The notes under the pieces were generated by a model. The model saw only the letters and a list, made by a program, of their open reading frames with translations, was not told where the DNA came from and made no database searches. Shown here one piece after another: positions 50,362 to 59,793 of a stretch of 64,000 nt of DNA (positions within the stretch are counted from its first letter, which is position 1; each line of letters begins with the position of its first letter). Source of the DNA: Geoglobus sp. UBA235 (lineage in GTDB: Archaea > Halobacteriota > Archaeoglobi > Archaeoglobales > Archaeoglobaceae); the NCBI GenBank assembly GCA_002494725.1, contig DACG01000027.1, positions 28,031 to 92,030 of the forward strand, given 5' to 3'. The translations under genes were made by a program, and so were the position numbers.

Positions 50362-51271
50362 CTTCACCACCAATTTCCTCAAACATATTTTTAATCAGAC
50401 TGAGTCTTTCCAGCCTCCTTGATTTTCTTCTTCGCATTATGAGCTGCTTCTCAAATCCAAAAGAATATCTCGGGACTCTCTCTTTCTCAACAAATATTCT
50501 GAAAAATTTTTCAACGTCCTCCACATCTCTTCCAGATCTGAAGAGGGTGTAGCTGATAAAGGAGAGAAGGGGCACCGGATCCCCATCCTCGATGTAAGCT
50601 CTTTCAGCACTCTCCGCGAATTCATCGAAATTTGAGATTTTCGATTTTTCCTTGACAGCATCCTCAATCTCAAATCTGAATTTTCCGAGAAAGTACATCA
50701 GTGTCAGAGCCACTATTATCCAGTCACCAAGGTTCCTGAATCCCGGATAAAGAGTTTCTCTGAACTGAGAGTAGTAAACAGATGCCAATAACGTTAGAAA
50801 AACAAGAAACGGTCTGTGGTCGATCAGGAACTCCATTTTCTCTGAAATAACAGGCAGTACCGTTGTCATGGCGATTACCACTGCTGAAAGTGCAAGCGGA
50901 ATTTCGAGCTGATTCATAGGATAGATATCAGGCACGAAAAAGAATGCAGTTCCAATCAGGAATATTCCTGCTATTCCCGGAATAAAGCCCAGTCTGTGCC
51001 TCAGCGTGGGAATGGCCAATGCAAATCCTGCAGATATAAGATAGACAAAGTATCCCTCAGGATATTCGAGATACTGGAATCCCGTTCTTACTGAGATGAA
51101 TATAAGGCCAAAAAGAAGGGGAATTTTGAGAATCTCAAGCCTGTCAATTCTCGATATTACCTCGTACGCTGAGTAAATCGCGGCAAACGTGACAAGGGGG
51201 ATCAGATCTTTTGTAAAATAATAGTAAGCTCCAAGCAGAGATGCTGCAGTCACCGCGAGAAAAATTCTCAT
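50348..51271 (-). CDS. Uncharacterised multi-pass membrane protein of the MoxR operon
   Basis: 307 aa: about seven hydrophobic segments in residues 1-195, then a soluble charged tail of about 110 residues. The tail ends in a helix with RRRKSRRLERLSLIKNM. It overlaps the transglutaminase gene by 4 nt and moxR by 14 nt, so tight co-expression is clear. No family is recognised beyond its place in this operon type. Confidence 0.7.
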   Translation of the reverse strand: MRIFLAVTAASLLGAYYYFTKDLIPLVTFAAIYSAYEVISRIDRLEILKIPLLFGLIFISVRTGFQYLEYPEGYFVYLISAGFALAIPTLRHRLGFIPGIAGIFLIGTAFFFVPDIYPMNQLEIPLALSAVVIAMTTVLPVISEKMEFLIDHRPFLVFLTLLASVYYSQFRETLYPGFRNLGDWIIVALTLMYFLGKFRFEIEDAVKEKSKISNFDEFAESAERAYIEDGDPVPLLSFISYTLFRSGRDVEDVEKFFRIFVEKERVPRYSFGFEKQLIMRRRKSRRLERLSLIKNMFEEIGGEDERG

Positions 51272-53763
51272 TTCAGACCCCTCCTGAGAGCCAAGTATAT
51301 CTCGAACGCCTCAACAAACTCCTTCCTGCTGTAACCGCCAATTGACGCATACTCATAGAGCTCAAAGAGTCTGAGAAGTTTCTTTTTTTCATCCAGGTCC
51401 CCGCCCCATCTGTCCAGAATTTCTCTGGCGGTGAGGTTTGCAGTCTTTATTTTTCTTTTTTCCAGCTCCCTCTCGAACATTCTGAAAACCCTCTCCACAC
51501 CTTTTCCGTAGTCCTCAACTATTTCCACAACCCTTTCAATCTTCTTTTTTACCTTTCCATTTTTGAAGGCTTTAACAGAAACCCTGTAAACTCCAGGGGA
51601 ATTGAGGGAAAAGGAATTATCGACAATTCTGCCATCAACCTCAACAGCACATGGATAGTTTGACTCAAGCCTGTATCTTATTGTTTCACCGGTTCTCCAC
51701 ATATCCGGCATTTCAGGATGTTCCTTTTCAAACTCAAACCGAACTCTCGGGTATCTGATATAGTAGTATCCCAGAATTCCGGCAAGAACGGGAAGTGGGA
51801 GAAGATATACAAGCGGGCTGGATTTTCTGTAGGTCAGGGAAGATGGAAGATGATACCTGTCGCCGGGATATCTGACCCTGAGCTCCTCTCCTTTCTCAAC
51901 CCTAACCTCCCCATTTATCAGCTGATACCTTCTGCCATTTATCTCAGCAACCCCCTCTGGAGTGAAACCTGAATCAGAAACGACCGTGAATATTACATGC
52001 TCCCCACTTTCTTTCACCACAATTTTGGTCCTGGCCTTTGATTTCAGAAATAAGATGCTCTCATAAGCACCGATTGTGATATTTAAAGAAACATCTCCGA
52101 CCTTTTCCGGAGTGATGGTGAGAGGAATGCTTCCATTCCTGATTTCGTACCTCATGCCGTTTATCTCAGCCATCCCGCTGTATGGTTTTCTGTTGAAGAA
52201 AATTTTCAGGGTTATTCTGTTCTCTTCATCCGCAACAAGCGTGGTGTTTGATATCTGAACATCAAATTCCCCTGCATTGACATTTCTGGAAATTCTCACC
52301 TCTCCAAAAAGTCCTTCCCTGACAGAAATAATATCAATTCTGTGTAACCCCATGGAGAGATTCAGGGGTATCTCAAATTCCCCGTTCTCGTCTGTTTCCA
52401 GATGATGATTGACTCCATCCACACTGACAATCACAGCCTTATCTGGAACCGATTCATTTCTGTAAGTGATTCTGCCCTTAAGCACGAAATTTTCCGGGAT
52501 ATAATCTCTCAGATTTGTATGAATCTCGGGAATGGAGAGCACCATGACCTCGGGATCGCTCCATGAATCAGCGTAGAGAAGACTTCCGGTGTAGTGGGCA
52601 ACAATGCTGTACCTTCCACTGTCATTCACCTTTGAAGTCAGCGAAAATTCCCCATTCTGAATCCGGGTAATTCCAAGTAAAATTCCCTCTGCATCTGTTT
52701 TATTTCTTTTAAGATAAACCTCCACATACCCGTTTTCAACAGCCTTACCATTCTCAAGTCTGACAGTTCCCCTCACACTGACGTTTTCACCCTCCACAAT
52801 CTCCTCGGTCCAGTCTGTTATATCCGTGATGGTTGGAATTCTTTTCTTTGCCTGCGGTGTTGGATCAAACTCGACCCAGTAATCACCAAACTTCACCTCA
52901 GCCCACATGTGGGCCTGGCATGAATAGACAACCTGGGATGATGATGTGGGATTGGCGAGATACCCAAAAACTGCCCTTGCCGGAAGATCGATGGAGGTTG
53001 CGAGAGCAACGAAAGCTGTTGCAAAGTGCATGCACACACCTTTTCTCTCCTCAAACAGGAACGTGTATGGCGAGATTTCCGTGTTGTTAAAGCTTGGCGA
53101 GTACTCGTAGTTATCCCTCAGATACTCCTCAATCATTTTGGCTCTCTCGTAATCATTGGCTGCATTTTCTGTGATCTCAAGAGCCATTTCCCTTATTTTT
53201 AAGAACTCATGATAGGGAATTTCGATTCTTGCCTTATTTCCCTTTCCCTTTTCATGCGGAAAGCTATCTGGTGAAGCAATGACACCGTAATACGGGTTTG
53301 AAACGTTTTCTGCATAAAATACTCCGGCAGATGAATTATAGTTGGCAGAGATTGAAATGGAAATCGTGTCCTTTGCAACAGGAAGAAATCCAGATAGCTC
53401 CACAAGGGGCTTTATTCCATAGACACTTCCCATTGTAAAGCTCATTGTGTCGTCGAGCATTAGAGCATCTGTTATCCACTTTCCGTTCTGATATTTTGAT
53501 GAAACATGGGTCCTTAGATGGATGTGATCCTCATCGATTCCTGAAACTATGAACAGGGGGAAGCATGCGGGATTCAGGTTTTCCGAGAGGCTGATTTCAG
53601 ACGTTGATTGAGATATGCCGCCAGGAGATTCTGAAGCACTTTCCTGAAAAACACCGGCACCAATGAGCCCCGGAAATCCAGTTTCGCTGAAATCAATAGA
53701 TGAGAGGAATGAAGCAAGGATTATAATGGATATCACTGCAATTACTGCTGGAACCTCTTTCAT
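51268..53763 (-). CDS. Exported transglutaminase-like protein with Ig-like domains
   Basis: 831 aa. The N-terminal helix (AVIAVISIIILASFL) should export it. The transglutaminase core has the triad C244 (KGVCMHFATAF), H285 (AHMWAEV) and D300 (WVEFDPTP). Residues about 340-630 form beta-sandwich repeats like carboxypeptidase-regulatory or Ig folds. A membrane helix (SSPLVYLLPLPVLAGILGYYY) lies near 640-660, then a soluble tail with a DUF4129-like helix (LTAREILDRWGGDL). It is the TgpA-type core of the MoxR operon, minus the usual N-terminal helical bundle. Confidence 0.85.
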   Translation of the reverse strand: MKEVPAVIAVISIIILASFLSSIDFSETGFPGLIGAGVFQESASESPGGISQSTSEISLSENLNPACFPLFIVSGIDEDHIHLRTHVSSKYQNGKWITDALMLDDTMSFTMGSVYGIKPLVELSGFLPVAKDTISISISANYNSSAGVFYAENVSNPYYGVIASPDSFPHEKGKGNKARIEIPYHEFLKIREMALEITENAANDYERAKMIEEYLRDNYEYSPSFNNTEISPYTFLFEERKGVCMHFATAFVALATSIDLPARAVFGYLANPTSSSQVVYSCQAHMWAEVKFGDYWVEFDPTPQAKKRIPTITDITDWTEEIVEGENVSVRGTVRLENGKAVENGYVEVYLKRNKTDAEGILLGITRIQNGEFSLTSKVNDSGRYSIVAHYTGSLLYADSWSDPEVMVLSIPEIHTNLRDYIPENFVLKGRITYRNESVPDKAVIVSVDGVNHHLETDENGEFEIPLNLSMGLHRIDIISVREGLFGEVRISRNVNAGEFDVQISNTTLVADEENRITLKIFFNRKPYSGMAEINGMRYEIRNGSIPLTITPEKVGDVSLNITIGAYESILFLKSKARTKIVVKESGEHVIFTVVSDSGFTPEGVAEINGRRYQLINGEVRVEKGEELRVRYPGDRYHLPSSLTYRKSSPLVYLLPLPVLAGILGYYYIRYPRVRFEFEKEHPEMPDMWRTGETIRYRLESNYPCAVEVDGRIVDNSFSLNSPGVYRVSVKAFKNGKVKKKIERVVEIVEDYGKGVERVFRMFERELEKRKIKTANLTAREILDRWGGDLDEKKKLLRLFELYEYASIGGYSRKEFVEAFEIYLALRRGLK

Positions 53764-54357
53764 TCACCTCATCCTCCAGAGGGTTATCAGAGAGAGGGAA
53801 AATGCAATCAGTGCAACAACAGCATGTGGAAAGTTCGCCCTAAGCATTCCTGCCACATCAATTCTGTTCAGATTTGGGTAGATGGCTGAAATTACAATCA
53901 CAAGAAAGACGAGAGTTGGGAGAAGTGAGAAGCTGTAGCCATGAGATCTGAGCTCTTTTTCATATTCATCCAGGTTTTCGGAGTAAATTCCAAGTATGTA
54001 GAGCATGGTTATGAGTGCTGCGGTGGAGAATGAGTCCTGATACGGGAACATTTCCAAAACCATTCTTGAAATGGATTCGTAGCCCAGGGAGTATAATGCA
54101 TCCAAAATGCCCTCAAAAACTTCAGATTCCTGGATAGACGGGATTAATGCAAGAATCATCAGAGACGCGTAGTATCCTGATCCAAATACTTTTCTCTCCG
54201 AAAGAAATCCCAGTACTGGAAGAGCAGGAACCGCGTAGATGATCCATGATGGCATGATCAGAGTCAGAACCCCGTAGAGTGAGGTACGTCTGAATGCCTC
54301 CACTGCGAGAAATCCTGAAATAACTGCCAAGATGGCTGCGAGAACCCTGTATCTCAC
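53764..54357 (-). CDS. Uncharacterised membrane protein of the MoxR operon
   Basis: 197 aa with about six hydrophobic segments and no soluble domain. Lies between DUF58 and the transglutaminase gene, with stop and start codons abutting or overlapping. It might replace the missing N-terminal membrane bundle of TgpA. No family is recognised. Confidence 0.7.
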   Translation of the reverse strand: MRYRVLAAILAVISGFLAVEAFRRTSLYGVLTLIMPSWIIYAVPALPVLGFLSERKVFGSGYYASLMILALIPSIQESEVFEGILDALYSLGYESISRMVLEMFPYQDSFSTAALITMLYILGIYSENLDEYEKELRSHGYSFSLLPTLVFLVIVISAIYPNLNRIDVAGMLRANFPHAVVALIAFSLSLITLWRMR

Positions 54358-55505
54358 ATTCTCACCCTGATTGTCTCCTTAAGAATGTCGGCATCCCTTC
54401 TCATCTTTTCCCTGACCATTAGTCTGTATGCTGCCTTTGCAAGATCTCTTCTGTACTCTTTTCCAGGTACAACAACCGGCTTGCTTTTTATCCCGGACCT
54501 TTGCAGCTCCTTTAATGCTGAGAGATCATCATGAACGTGTGTGATGTATATCACGAAAGGCATGTGATACATCATAAGTTTTTTCACCTCCCTCACAGCC
54601 ACAACAGGTTTTTTTTCGTCAAATTCAGCCAGTATAAGCTCGGACATAATTCTGTAAAACTGCTTTTTACCGAGATCCGGATGGAGGGTTTTTCCGCTTC
54701 CTGTGAGTGTCAGGGCTGTTTTATGCCCTCTTTTTGTGAAATAATATGCGAGGGATGCTGCCACAGTCAGTGCGTTTTCAAAATACTCCTCGTCAGCAAA
54801 AACATGATGCGAGCTGTTTATCACGAACCACACGGCTCTTTTACCCTCAACCTCAAATTCATTCACAAGTATTTTCTCTCTCCTGGCTGTGGCCTTCCAG
54901 TTTATGAATTTTACAGGATCTCCAGGTATATACTCCCTTATTTCCCTGAAATCAGTCCCGGGAACACCGAGCTTTGAGATATCAATATCGGGGTAGCTCT
55001 CCCGCACCTTTCTTCTTCTTGCTCTTATTTTTCTGACCTTCTTTACCCTTACCTTCACATCTGCATCTGCCTGAATATCCAGCTCTTTCTGACTTTTTTT
55101 TGTCAGAAATATATCATCGAACTCGATGGCTATTTTCCCGAAATTTATTCTTCCCCTCTTTTTTGCGACACCCCTGACATCAATCTGAAACTCCCTGTAT
55201 ACCGGCACAAGACCGCCTGTTCTTGCATCTCCTTCCGTAACCTCGAGGATATCATCGCAGACCAGTTTTATTTTTGCATAGCCAAATCCCATCACCGCTA
55301 TGCTGCATCTCAATTTCACGTCATCCCCAACATGGGATGGGGGGGAGAAGTGGACATCCCTGACTTTTACATGGAATCCTGAAGGAAACATGAGCAGAAT
55401 TAGAGGTATAAGGGCCAGTACAAGTATCCTCTCCATTACTAAGGAGATCGAAAGCACGAGTATGGTTACTGTCAGAGTCAGCAAACCTCTTTCAAGATGC
55501 CTCAT
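54354..55505 (-). CDS. DUF58 domain protein
   Basis: 383 aa. Two N-terminal membrane helices, a beta-rich segment, then the DUF58 core with DIDISKLGVPGTDFREIREYIPGDPVKFINWKATAR and NEFEVEGKRAVWFVINSS. The family, related to von Willebrand A domains, partners MoxR ATPases. It is the first gene of the five-gene operon; a TATA-like box lies at 55526-55538, about 27 nt from the ATG. Confidence 0.9.
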   Translation of the reverse strand: MRHLERGLLTLTVTILVLSISLVMERILVLALIPLILLMFPSGFHVKVRDVHFSPPSHVGDDVKLRCSIAVMGFGYAKIKLVCDDILEVTEGDARTGGLVPVYREFQIDVRGVAKKRGRINFGKIAIEFDDIFLTKKSQKELDIQADADVKVRVKKVRKIRARRRKVRESYPDIDISKLGVPGTDFREIREYIPGDPVKFINWKATARREKILVNEFEVEGKRAVWFVINSSHHVFADEEYFENALTVAASLAYYFTKRGHKTALTLTGSGKTLHPDLGKKQFYRIMSELILAEFDEKKPVVAVREVKKLMMYHMPFVIYITHVHDDLSALKELQRSGIKSKPVVVPGKEYRRDLAKAAYRLMVREKMRRDADILKETIRVRM

Positions 55506-55561
55506 TTCCTGAAACTCTTAACAGGAAAAAATTAAAAGCTTTTTTCTTCTGGAAACGATAG

Positions 55562-55571
55562 GTTTTTAATA
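55562..55571 (+). promoter_or_regulatory. TATA-like box for the thioredoxin-cytochrome lipoprotein
   Basis: GTTTTTAATA centred about 27 nt before GTG 55593, with no Shine-Dalgarno motif between. Confidence 0.4.
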
Positions 55572-55592
55572 GCAATCACGGGAGTTTGTTTT

Positions 55593-56153
55593 GTGAGAAT
55601 TGTGATGCTGTTCATGGCTGTTGCATTTCTGGTTGCTGGATGCACATCCGTGGAGAAATCCACCACACCTACTCCTCTCTCCCAGAAATTTCCGGCAGAG
55701 GATCCAAAATCGTCCGAAAGTGGAATTGAAAGGCAGATCAAGCTGAGAGTTTACTATTTTTACCATCCAGAGTGTCCGAACTGTCAGGCTGTGGAACCTC
55801 TAATTGACTACTTGCTCAACAGCACAAACATAAGTTTTGATGTGTGCAATGTGGAGTATTTCAGCAACTGCAGTAACATGAGCAAACAGCTTGCATTCTC
55901 TGTTAAAGAGAAAACAGGGTTTTTTGGAACACCAACTGCAGTTGTGCAGGAGAATAAGACGTTCAGAGTTTTCATTGGTAAGTATCAGGTTGTGGAGATG
56001 GTCAATTACCTGAGAAACTTCACATACATTCCTGATATTCCTCTGAAAAACACAAGCATGAGTGTTGAGCAGTGTTTAAGCTGTCATGAGGAGAGAAATC
56101 TGAAGCCGCCATCAACAATGACCTGCAGTTACTGCTGTCATGGTGTGGTGTAA
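55593..56153 (+). CDS. Lipoprotein with thioredoxin fold and two C-terminal haem-type motifs
   Basis: 186 aa from GTG 55593. The lipobox FLVAGC has C17 as the lipid-attachment residue. The thioredoxin-like part (about 50-145) has the active site C61-P-N-C64 after FYHPE, and a cis-proline-like GTPTAVV. The C-terminus holds CXXCH at 161-165 (CLSCH) and CX3CH at 178-183 (CSYCCH). Inference: an outer-surface lipoprotein coupling thiol-disulfide chemistry to haem, possibly for cytochrome maturation or reduction of an external acceptor. The proximity of a pentaheme cytochrome elsewhere in the window supports c-type haem use. Confidence 0.78.
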   Translation: MRIVMLFMAVAFLVAGCTSVEKSTTPTPLSQKFPAEDPKSSESGIERQIKLRVYYFYHPECPNCQAVEPLIDYLLNSTNISFDVCNVEYFSNCSNMSKQLAFSVKEKTGFFGTPTAVVQENKTFRVFIGKYQVVEMVNYLRNFTYIPDIPLKNTSMSVEQCLSCHEERNLKPPSTMTCSYCCHGVV

Positions 56154-56195
56154 TGTTTAAAAACAATATCCTGTAGTGTTGGTGGAGGTGAACTG

Positions 56196-57488
56196 GTGAA
56201 GGTCAGAACTGTTATGATTTTGATACTCTGCATTTTGAGCATCATGGGTACTGTAAATGCCCAGAATATTTCAGTAAATGCAGAAATCGAATACAGAATG
56301 AAATCACTTGACCTGATGGAGGACAAATTTTATCTTAGATTTAAAAACATAAACGAACAACAGATTGAAACACTTAATTTTATCATAACCATCCCAAAAA
56401 CATCCAATACCAGAGTTTTGGAAGTTAATGATCTGCCAGAAGGATATGTCAGAGTTACAGAACTTAAAGGCGAAGATGGATTCGAGTACTATGTGGTTAA
56501 GGTTTCCAAACAGCTTACACCCTTTGAAGAATATCAGTTGCAAATAAAAAGAGAAATTGCAAATCCTCTTGAAATAATTGGTAATGGAGCATATGCTTTT
56601 AGAACTTTTGAGTTTCCAAGATACTTCAGAGAACAAAACCTCCATGTTGAGAAAATCAGCATCAAGCTAATTTTTCCGGACAACATAATGAAGAATTACA
56701 ATATAGTGAGTACATCAGCCAATACAAAATTTGTTTATAAAACATTTAATAGAATTGATAGCCTTGAGTGGGAATACATAAATCCTCCTGACCAAGTGAG
56801 TGTATTTGTATCTTTCACAGAGGTTTGGAATTTTTACATGCTGAATATCATAGGTGCTGCTTTAACACTTGTTGCCTTTGCCGGACTTTTCTATTACAAT
56901 TTCAGACTTGAAAGGAGCCTGAAAAAACATGAGGTTATTAAAAATCCCCCGTGGAGTGGTGATCTCTTAGCTAAAATGAAAGAAATGATTCAGAGAGCTG
57001 AAAAGGAGATACTTATAACCTCTCCTCACATATACTACACTGACTGGCTTACTGCAGAGCTCCAGCCTCTCATGAACAGGGGAATAAAGTTCAGAATAAT
57101 AACCTGGCCCAGCTATAAGAGAGAGATGTACAAGAGTGTGGATGAGGTTCAGGAGGACAAGAAGCAGTACTTTACCCTCAAGCGATTTCTCGAAATGTTT
57201 CCTCCCGGAAGTGTGAGGCTGAACGACAACATACATGCCAAGATGATAGTTGTTGATGAAAGAGAGGTGCTGATAACAACGGCCAACCTCTCGCAAACCG
57301 GACTGTACGAGAATTATGAGGTCGGGGTTTATGCTGACAACTCAGACCTTGCAAAGCAGGCCAAGGAATTCTTTGAGACTGTCTGGAATTCAGAGGATAC
57401 GATAGAACTTGATCTCGAGACACTCAATGCCAAGGTTGCATGGGCTCTTATAATGGATCTCAAATCAAAGAAGGAGGAGGGAGAATGA
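56196..57488 (+). CDS. Membrane-anchored phospholipase-D-like protein
   Basis: 430 aa from GTG 56196, 4 nt after GGAGGTGA. A signal peptide (MILILCILSIMGTVNA) precedes an external beta-rich domain (about 25-205). One membrane helix follows near 212-232 (FYMLNIIGAALTLVAFAGLFYYN). The cytosolic part (about 250-425) has one HKD-type motif, IHAKMIVVDE, with a second-half ITTANLSQTGLYENYE, as in PLD enzymes acting as dimers. Its first half is distinctly more A/T-rich than its second half, which could reflect domain fusion or transfer. It overlaps metE by 4 nt. Confidence 0.78.
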   Translation: MKVRTVMILILCILSIMGTVNAQNISVNAEIEYRMKSLDLMEDKFYLRFKNINEQQIETLNFIITIPKTSNTRVLEVNDLPEGYVRVTELKGEDGFEYYVVKVSKQLTPFEEYQLQIKREIANPLEIIGNGAYAFRTFEFPRYFREQNLHVEKISIKLIFPDNIMKNYNIVSTSANTKFVYKTFNRIDSLEWEYINPPDQVSVFVSFTEVWNFYMLNIIGAALTLVAFAGLFYYNFRLERSLKKHEVIKNPPWSGDLLAKMKEMIQRAEKEILITSPHIYYTDWLTAELQPLMNRGIKFRIITWPSYKREMYKSVDEVQEDKKQYFTLKRFLEMFPPGSVRLNDNIHAKMIVVDEREVLITTANLSQTGLYENYEVGVYADNSDLAKQAKEFFETVWNSEDTIELDLETLNAKVAWALIMDLKSKKEEGE

Positions 57489-58432
57489 TTTTTGATGATA
57501 TTGGAAGTTTTCCATTTCCTGAAGGAATCACAAGAGAGTGGGCTGAGAAAAATTATCAGAGCAGAGAGTATGCAGAGATGGTGAGGAGAGCGTATTTGAT
57601 GAAGCTGAAAGCCGGTGTTGAGATGCCAAACTATCCCCAGTTCAGGGACATGAACAGGATGTTCCTTGAACCAATGAAAAAGGAGGCGTTTCAGGAGGAG
57701 CCATATCTGGTAAAAAAGGAGCATGCAGTAATACCAGAGGTGGAGGCTCTGATGGAGATGAGAATTGAAGGTCTCAGAGTGTGCATAACCGGTCCATTTG
57801 AGCTGTACTACACCGAGTTTGGAGGAGTTATATACGATGATGTTCTTGAGAAGATTTCAACGTCCATCCTGAGGTTCATAGAAAATCTCGATGACAGCAC
57901 TGTCAGGTGCATCAGTCTTGACGAACCAAGTCTCGGAACAAATCCTGAGCTGCAGCCAACGAAAGATCAGATTGAGATTGCATACGGCAGGATTTCATTT
58001 AGAGGTGATGTTCAGATACATCTCCATTCACCCCTTTTCTACACTGAAATACTGGAGATTGAGACAGTGAACGTAATCGGAATCGAGTCCGCAAAGGACG
58101 AGAAGGCAATGGATTTTGTTGATGCTGATGACCTGGAATCCCATGACAAGTTCCTCAGAGTTGGAATTGCAAGAAGTGATATTGACGGAATTGTTGCGGA
58201 GTACAACTCAAGGCATGGTGTGAACGTCTGGGGTGATGAGGGGGGAGTGATGAGAGCGATTGATGAGATTGAGAACCCTGATAAAATAGAGAGCAGGATA
58301 AGAAAAGCTGTGGACCTCTTTGGTGAGAGACTGAAGTACATCGGACCCGATTGCGGACTTTTCAGCTTTCCATCACAGGAATGTGCCTTGAAACTTCTGG
58401 AGAACATCAGGGAGGCGAAGAGCAGAATATGA
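57485..58432 (+). CDS. Methionine synthase, short MetE-like form
   Basis: 315 aa from ATG 57485. It opens with IGSFPFP, has LDEPSLGTNPEL, IHLHSPLF and GPDCGLFSFP, the C-terminal zinc-barrel motifs of MetE. Only the C-terminal half of bacterial MetE is present, as in archaeal methylcobamide:homocysteine methyltransferases. It moves a methyl group from a corrinoid protein to homocysteine. It overlaps the genes on both sides by 4 nt. The methyl donor is not identified here. Confidence 0.85.
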   Translation: MIFDDIGSFPFPEGITREWAEKNYQSREYAEMVRRAYLMKLKAGVEMPNYPQFRDMNRMFLEPMKKEAFQEEPYLVKKEHAVIPEVEALMEMRIEGLRVCITGPFELYYTEFGGVIYDDVLEKISTSILRFIENLDDSTVRCISLDEPSLGTNPELQPTKDQIEIAYGRISFRGDVQIHLHSPLFYTEILEIETVNVIGIESAKDEKAMDFVDADDLESHDKFLRVGIARSDIDGIVAEYNSRHGVNVWGDEGGVMRAIDEIENPDKIESRIRKAVDLFGERLKYIGPDCGLFSFPSQECALKLLENIREAKSRI

Positions 58433-59055
58433 ATGATCCCGTAACATTCTTTCTCACCGCATTCACCACACTCTTCATCATAATCGACCCTCCTGGAAAC
58501 ATTCCAACGTTCATAGCCCTCACCGAGAACCTGGACAGAAAGGCCATAGACAGAATTTCCAAGAAGGCAACAGCAATAGCAGCAGCAATTCTTGTTGTTT
58601 TCGCCATTGCGGGATGGGCTGTGATGGAGTTCTTCTCGATATCCATCGAGTCACTGAAAATTGCCGGAGGGCTCATGATGTTCATAATCTCGGTTGACAT
58701 ACTCTTCGGCAGAAAGTCCAGAGAGATTTACGAGGAGAGGGGGAAGATGAGTGCAGAGATAGACTCGATAGCAGTATTTCCACTTGCACTCCCCCTCTAC
58801 AGCGGTCCTGGAGCGATAACTGCAGTTGTTGTCCTATCCTCAGGTGTTGATTACATCGGAAAGTTTATTGTGATCGCCGCAACACTCTTGGTTTACATCA
58901 TTGTAAGGCTTACTCACATCTACTCACTGAGCCTGATGAGAATTCTCGGAAAGAGTGGCTCGGACATAATCGCAAGGGTTATGGCAATCCTGCTTGCGGC
59001 AATAAGCATTGAGTATGTGATGGATGGTGTTCTCTCAAAGGTGGGGTTTGCATGA
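58429..59055 (+). CDS. MarC-family membrane protein
   Basis: 208 aa from ATG 58429, which overlaps the metE stop. Six hydrophobic segments; the family stretches FIIIDPPGNIPTFIALTE and AVFPLALPLYSGPGAITAVVVL are present. The function of MarC is not established despite the old link to multidrug resistance. It overlaps mtxX by 4 nt. Confidence 0.9.
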   Translation: MNDPVTFFLTAFTTLFIIIDPPGNIPTFIALTENLDRKAIDRISKKATAIAAAILVVFAIAGWAVMEFFSISIESLKIAGGLMMFIISVDILFGRKSREIYEERGKMSAEIDSIAVFPLALPLYSGPGAITAVVVLSSGVDYIGKFIVIAATLLVYIIVRLTHIYSLSLMRILGKSGSDIIARVMAILLAAISIEYVMDGVLSKVGFA

Positions 59056-59792
59056 TATACATCCATGAGAAGATCAGAAGCAGGTTGAAAAGAGAGAGGG
59101 TTGCCATAGGTCTTGTCAGATATGATGAGACAAGTGAGGACAGAATTTACAGGGCAGCAGAGATTGCAGATGACTTTGCAAGAGTTACTGTTGTTGACGA
59201 GGATGATAGGACCGCTGAAGTGCTTCTTGAGCTTGTTCAGCAAAACAAGGTTCACTCTGCTGTGAGAGGAACTGCAGGAGCATCAAAACTTCTAAGCCTC
59301 CTTAGAAAAAACTACAGTCCTGCAAGAATAGCTGTTCTTGAAACGCCCTCCAGAAAGCTCTTTCTTCTCTCTCCAGTTGGAGTGGATGAGGGAGAAACGG
59401 TATCTGACAGAATCAGACTTGCAAAGTTCTCATCGGAAGTGGCTGAGAAACTTGGACTGAGCAAGGATATAGCATTTCTATCCGGAGGGAGATACGAGGA
59501 CATTGGCAGGAGTGGGGCTGTTGACAGAACACTGGCTGATGCCGAGCTCTGTGCAAAGATTTCAGGAGGGATTAACTATGAAATCAGGCTTGAGGATGCG
59601 ATTGAAAAGGATATCATAATAGCCCCTGATGGAATATCCGGGAATTTGATATTCAGAGCTTTATGTTATCTGGGGAATGGCATAGAGTACGGGGCGGTTT
59701 TCTGCAATATACCCTACAGAATGGTTGACACAAGCAGAAGTCAGAGTGCTGAGGGTTTTGCCAGAGCAATAGCACTCGCAGTGGTGCTTTGA
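59052..59792 (+). CDS. mtxX: MtxX, methanogenesis marker protein 4
   Basis: 246 aa related to phosphate acyltransferases: RGTAGASKLLS and LSGGRYEDIGRSGAVDRTLADAE are the recognisable stretches, with IIAPDGISGNLIFRALCYLG near the end. This family (TIGR03270) is nearly confined to methanogens and Archaeoglobales, and its reaction is unknown. It stands right after MarC and one nucleotide before the Nudix gene. Confidence 0.82.
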   Translation: MIYIHEKIRSRLKRERVAIGLVRYDETSEDRIYRAAEIADDFARVTVVDEDDRTAEVLLELVQQNKVHSAVRGTAGASKLLSLLRKNYSPARIAVLETPSRKLFLLSPVGVDEGETVSDRIRLAKFSSEVAEKLGLSKDIAFLSGGRYEDIGRSGAVDRTLADAELCAKISGGINYEIRLEDAIEKDIIIAPDGISGNLIFRALCYLGNGIEYGAVFCNIPYRMVDTSRSQSAEGFARAIALAVVL

Positions 59793-59793
59793 T

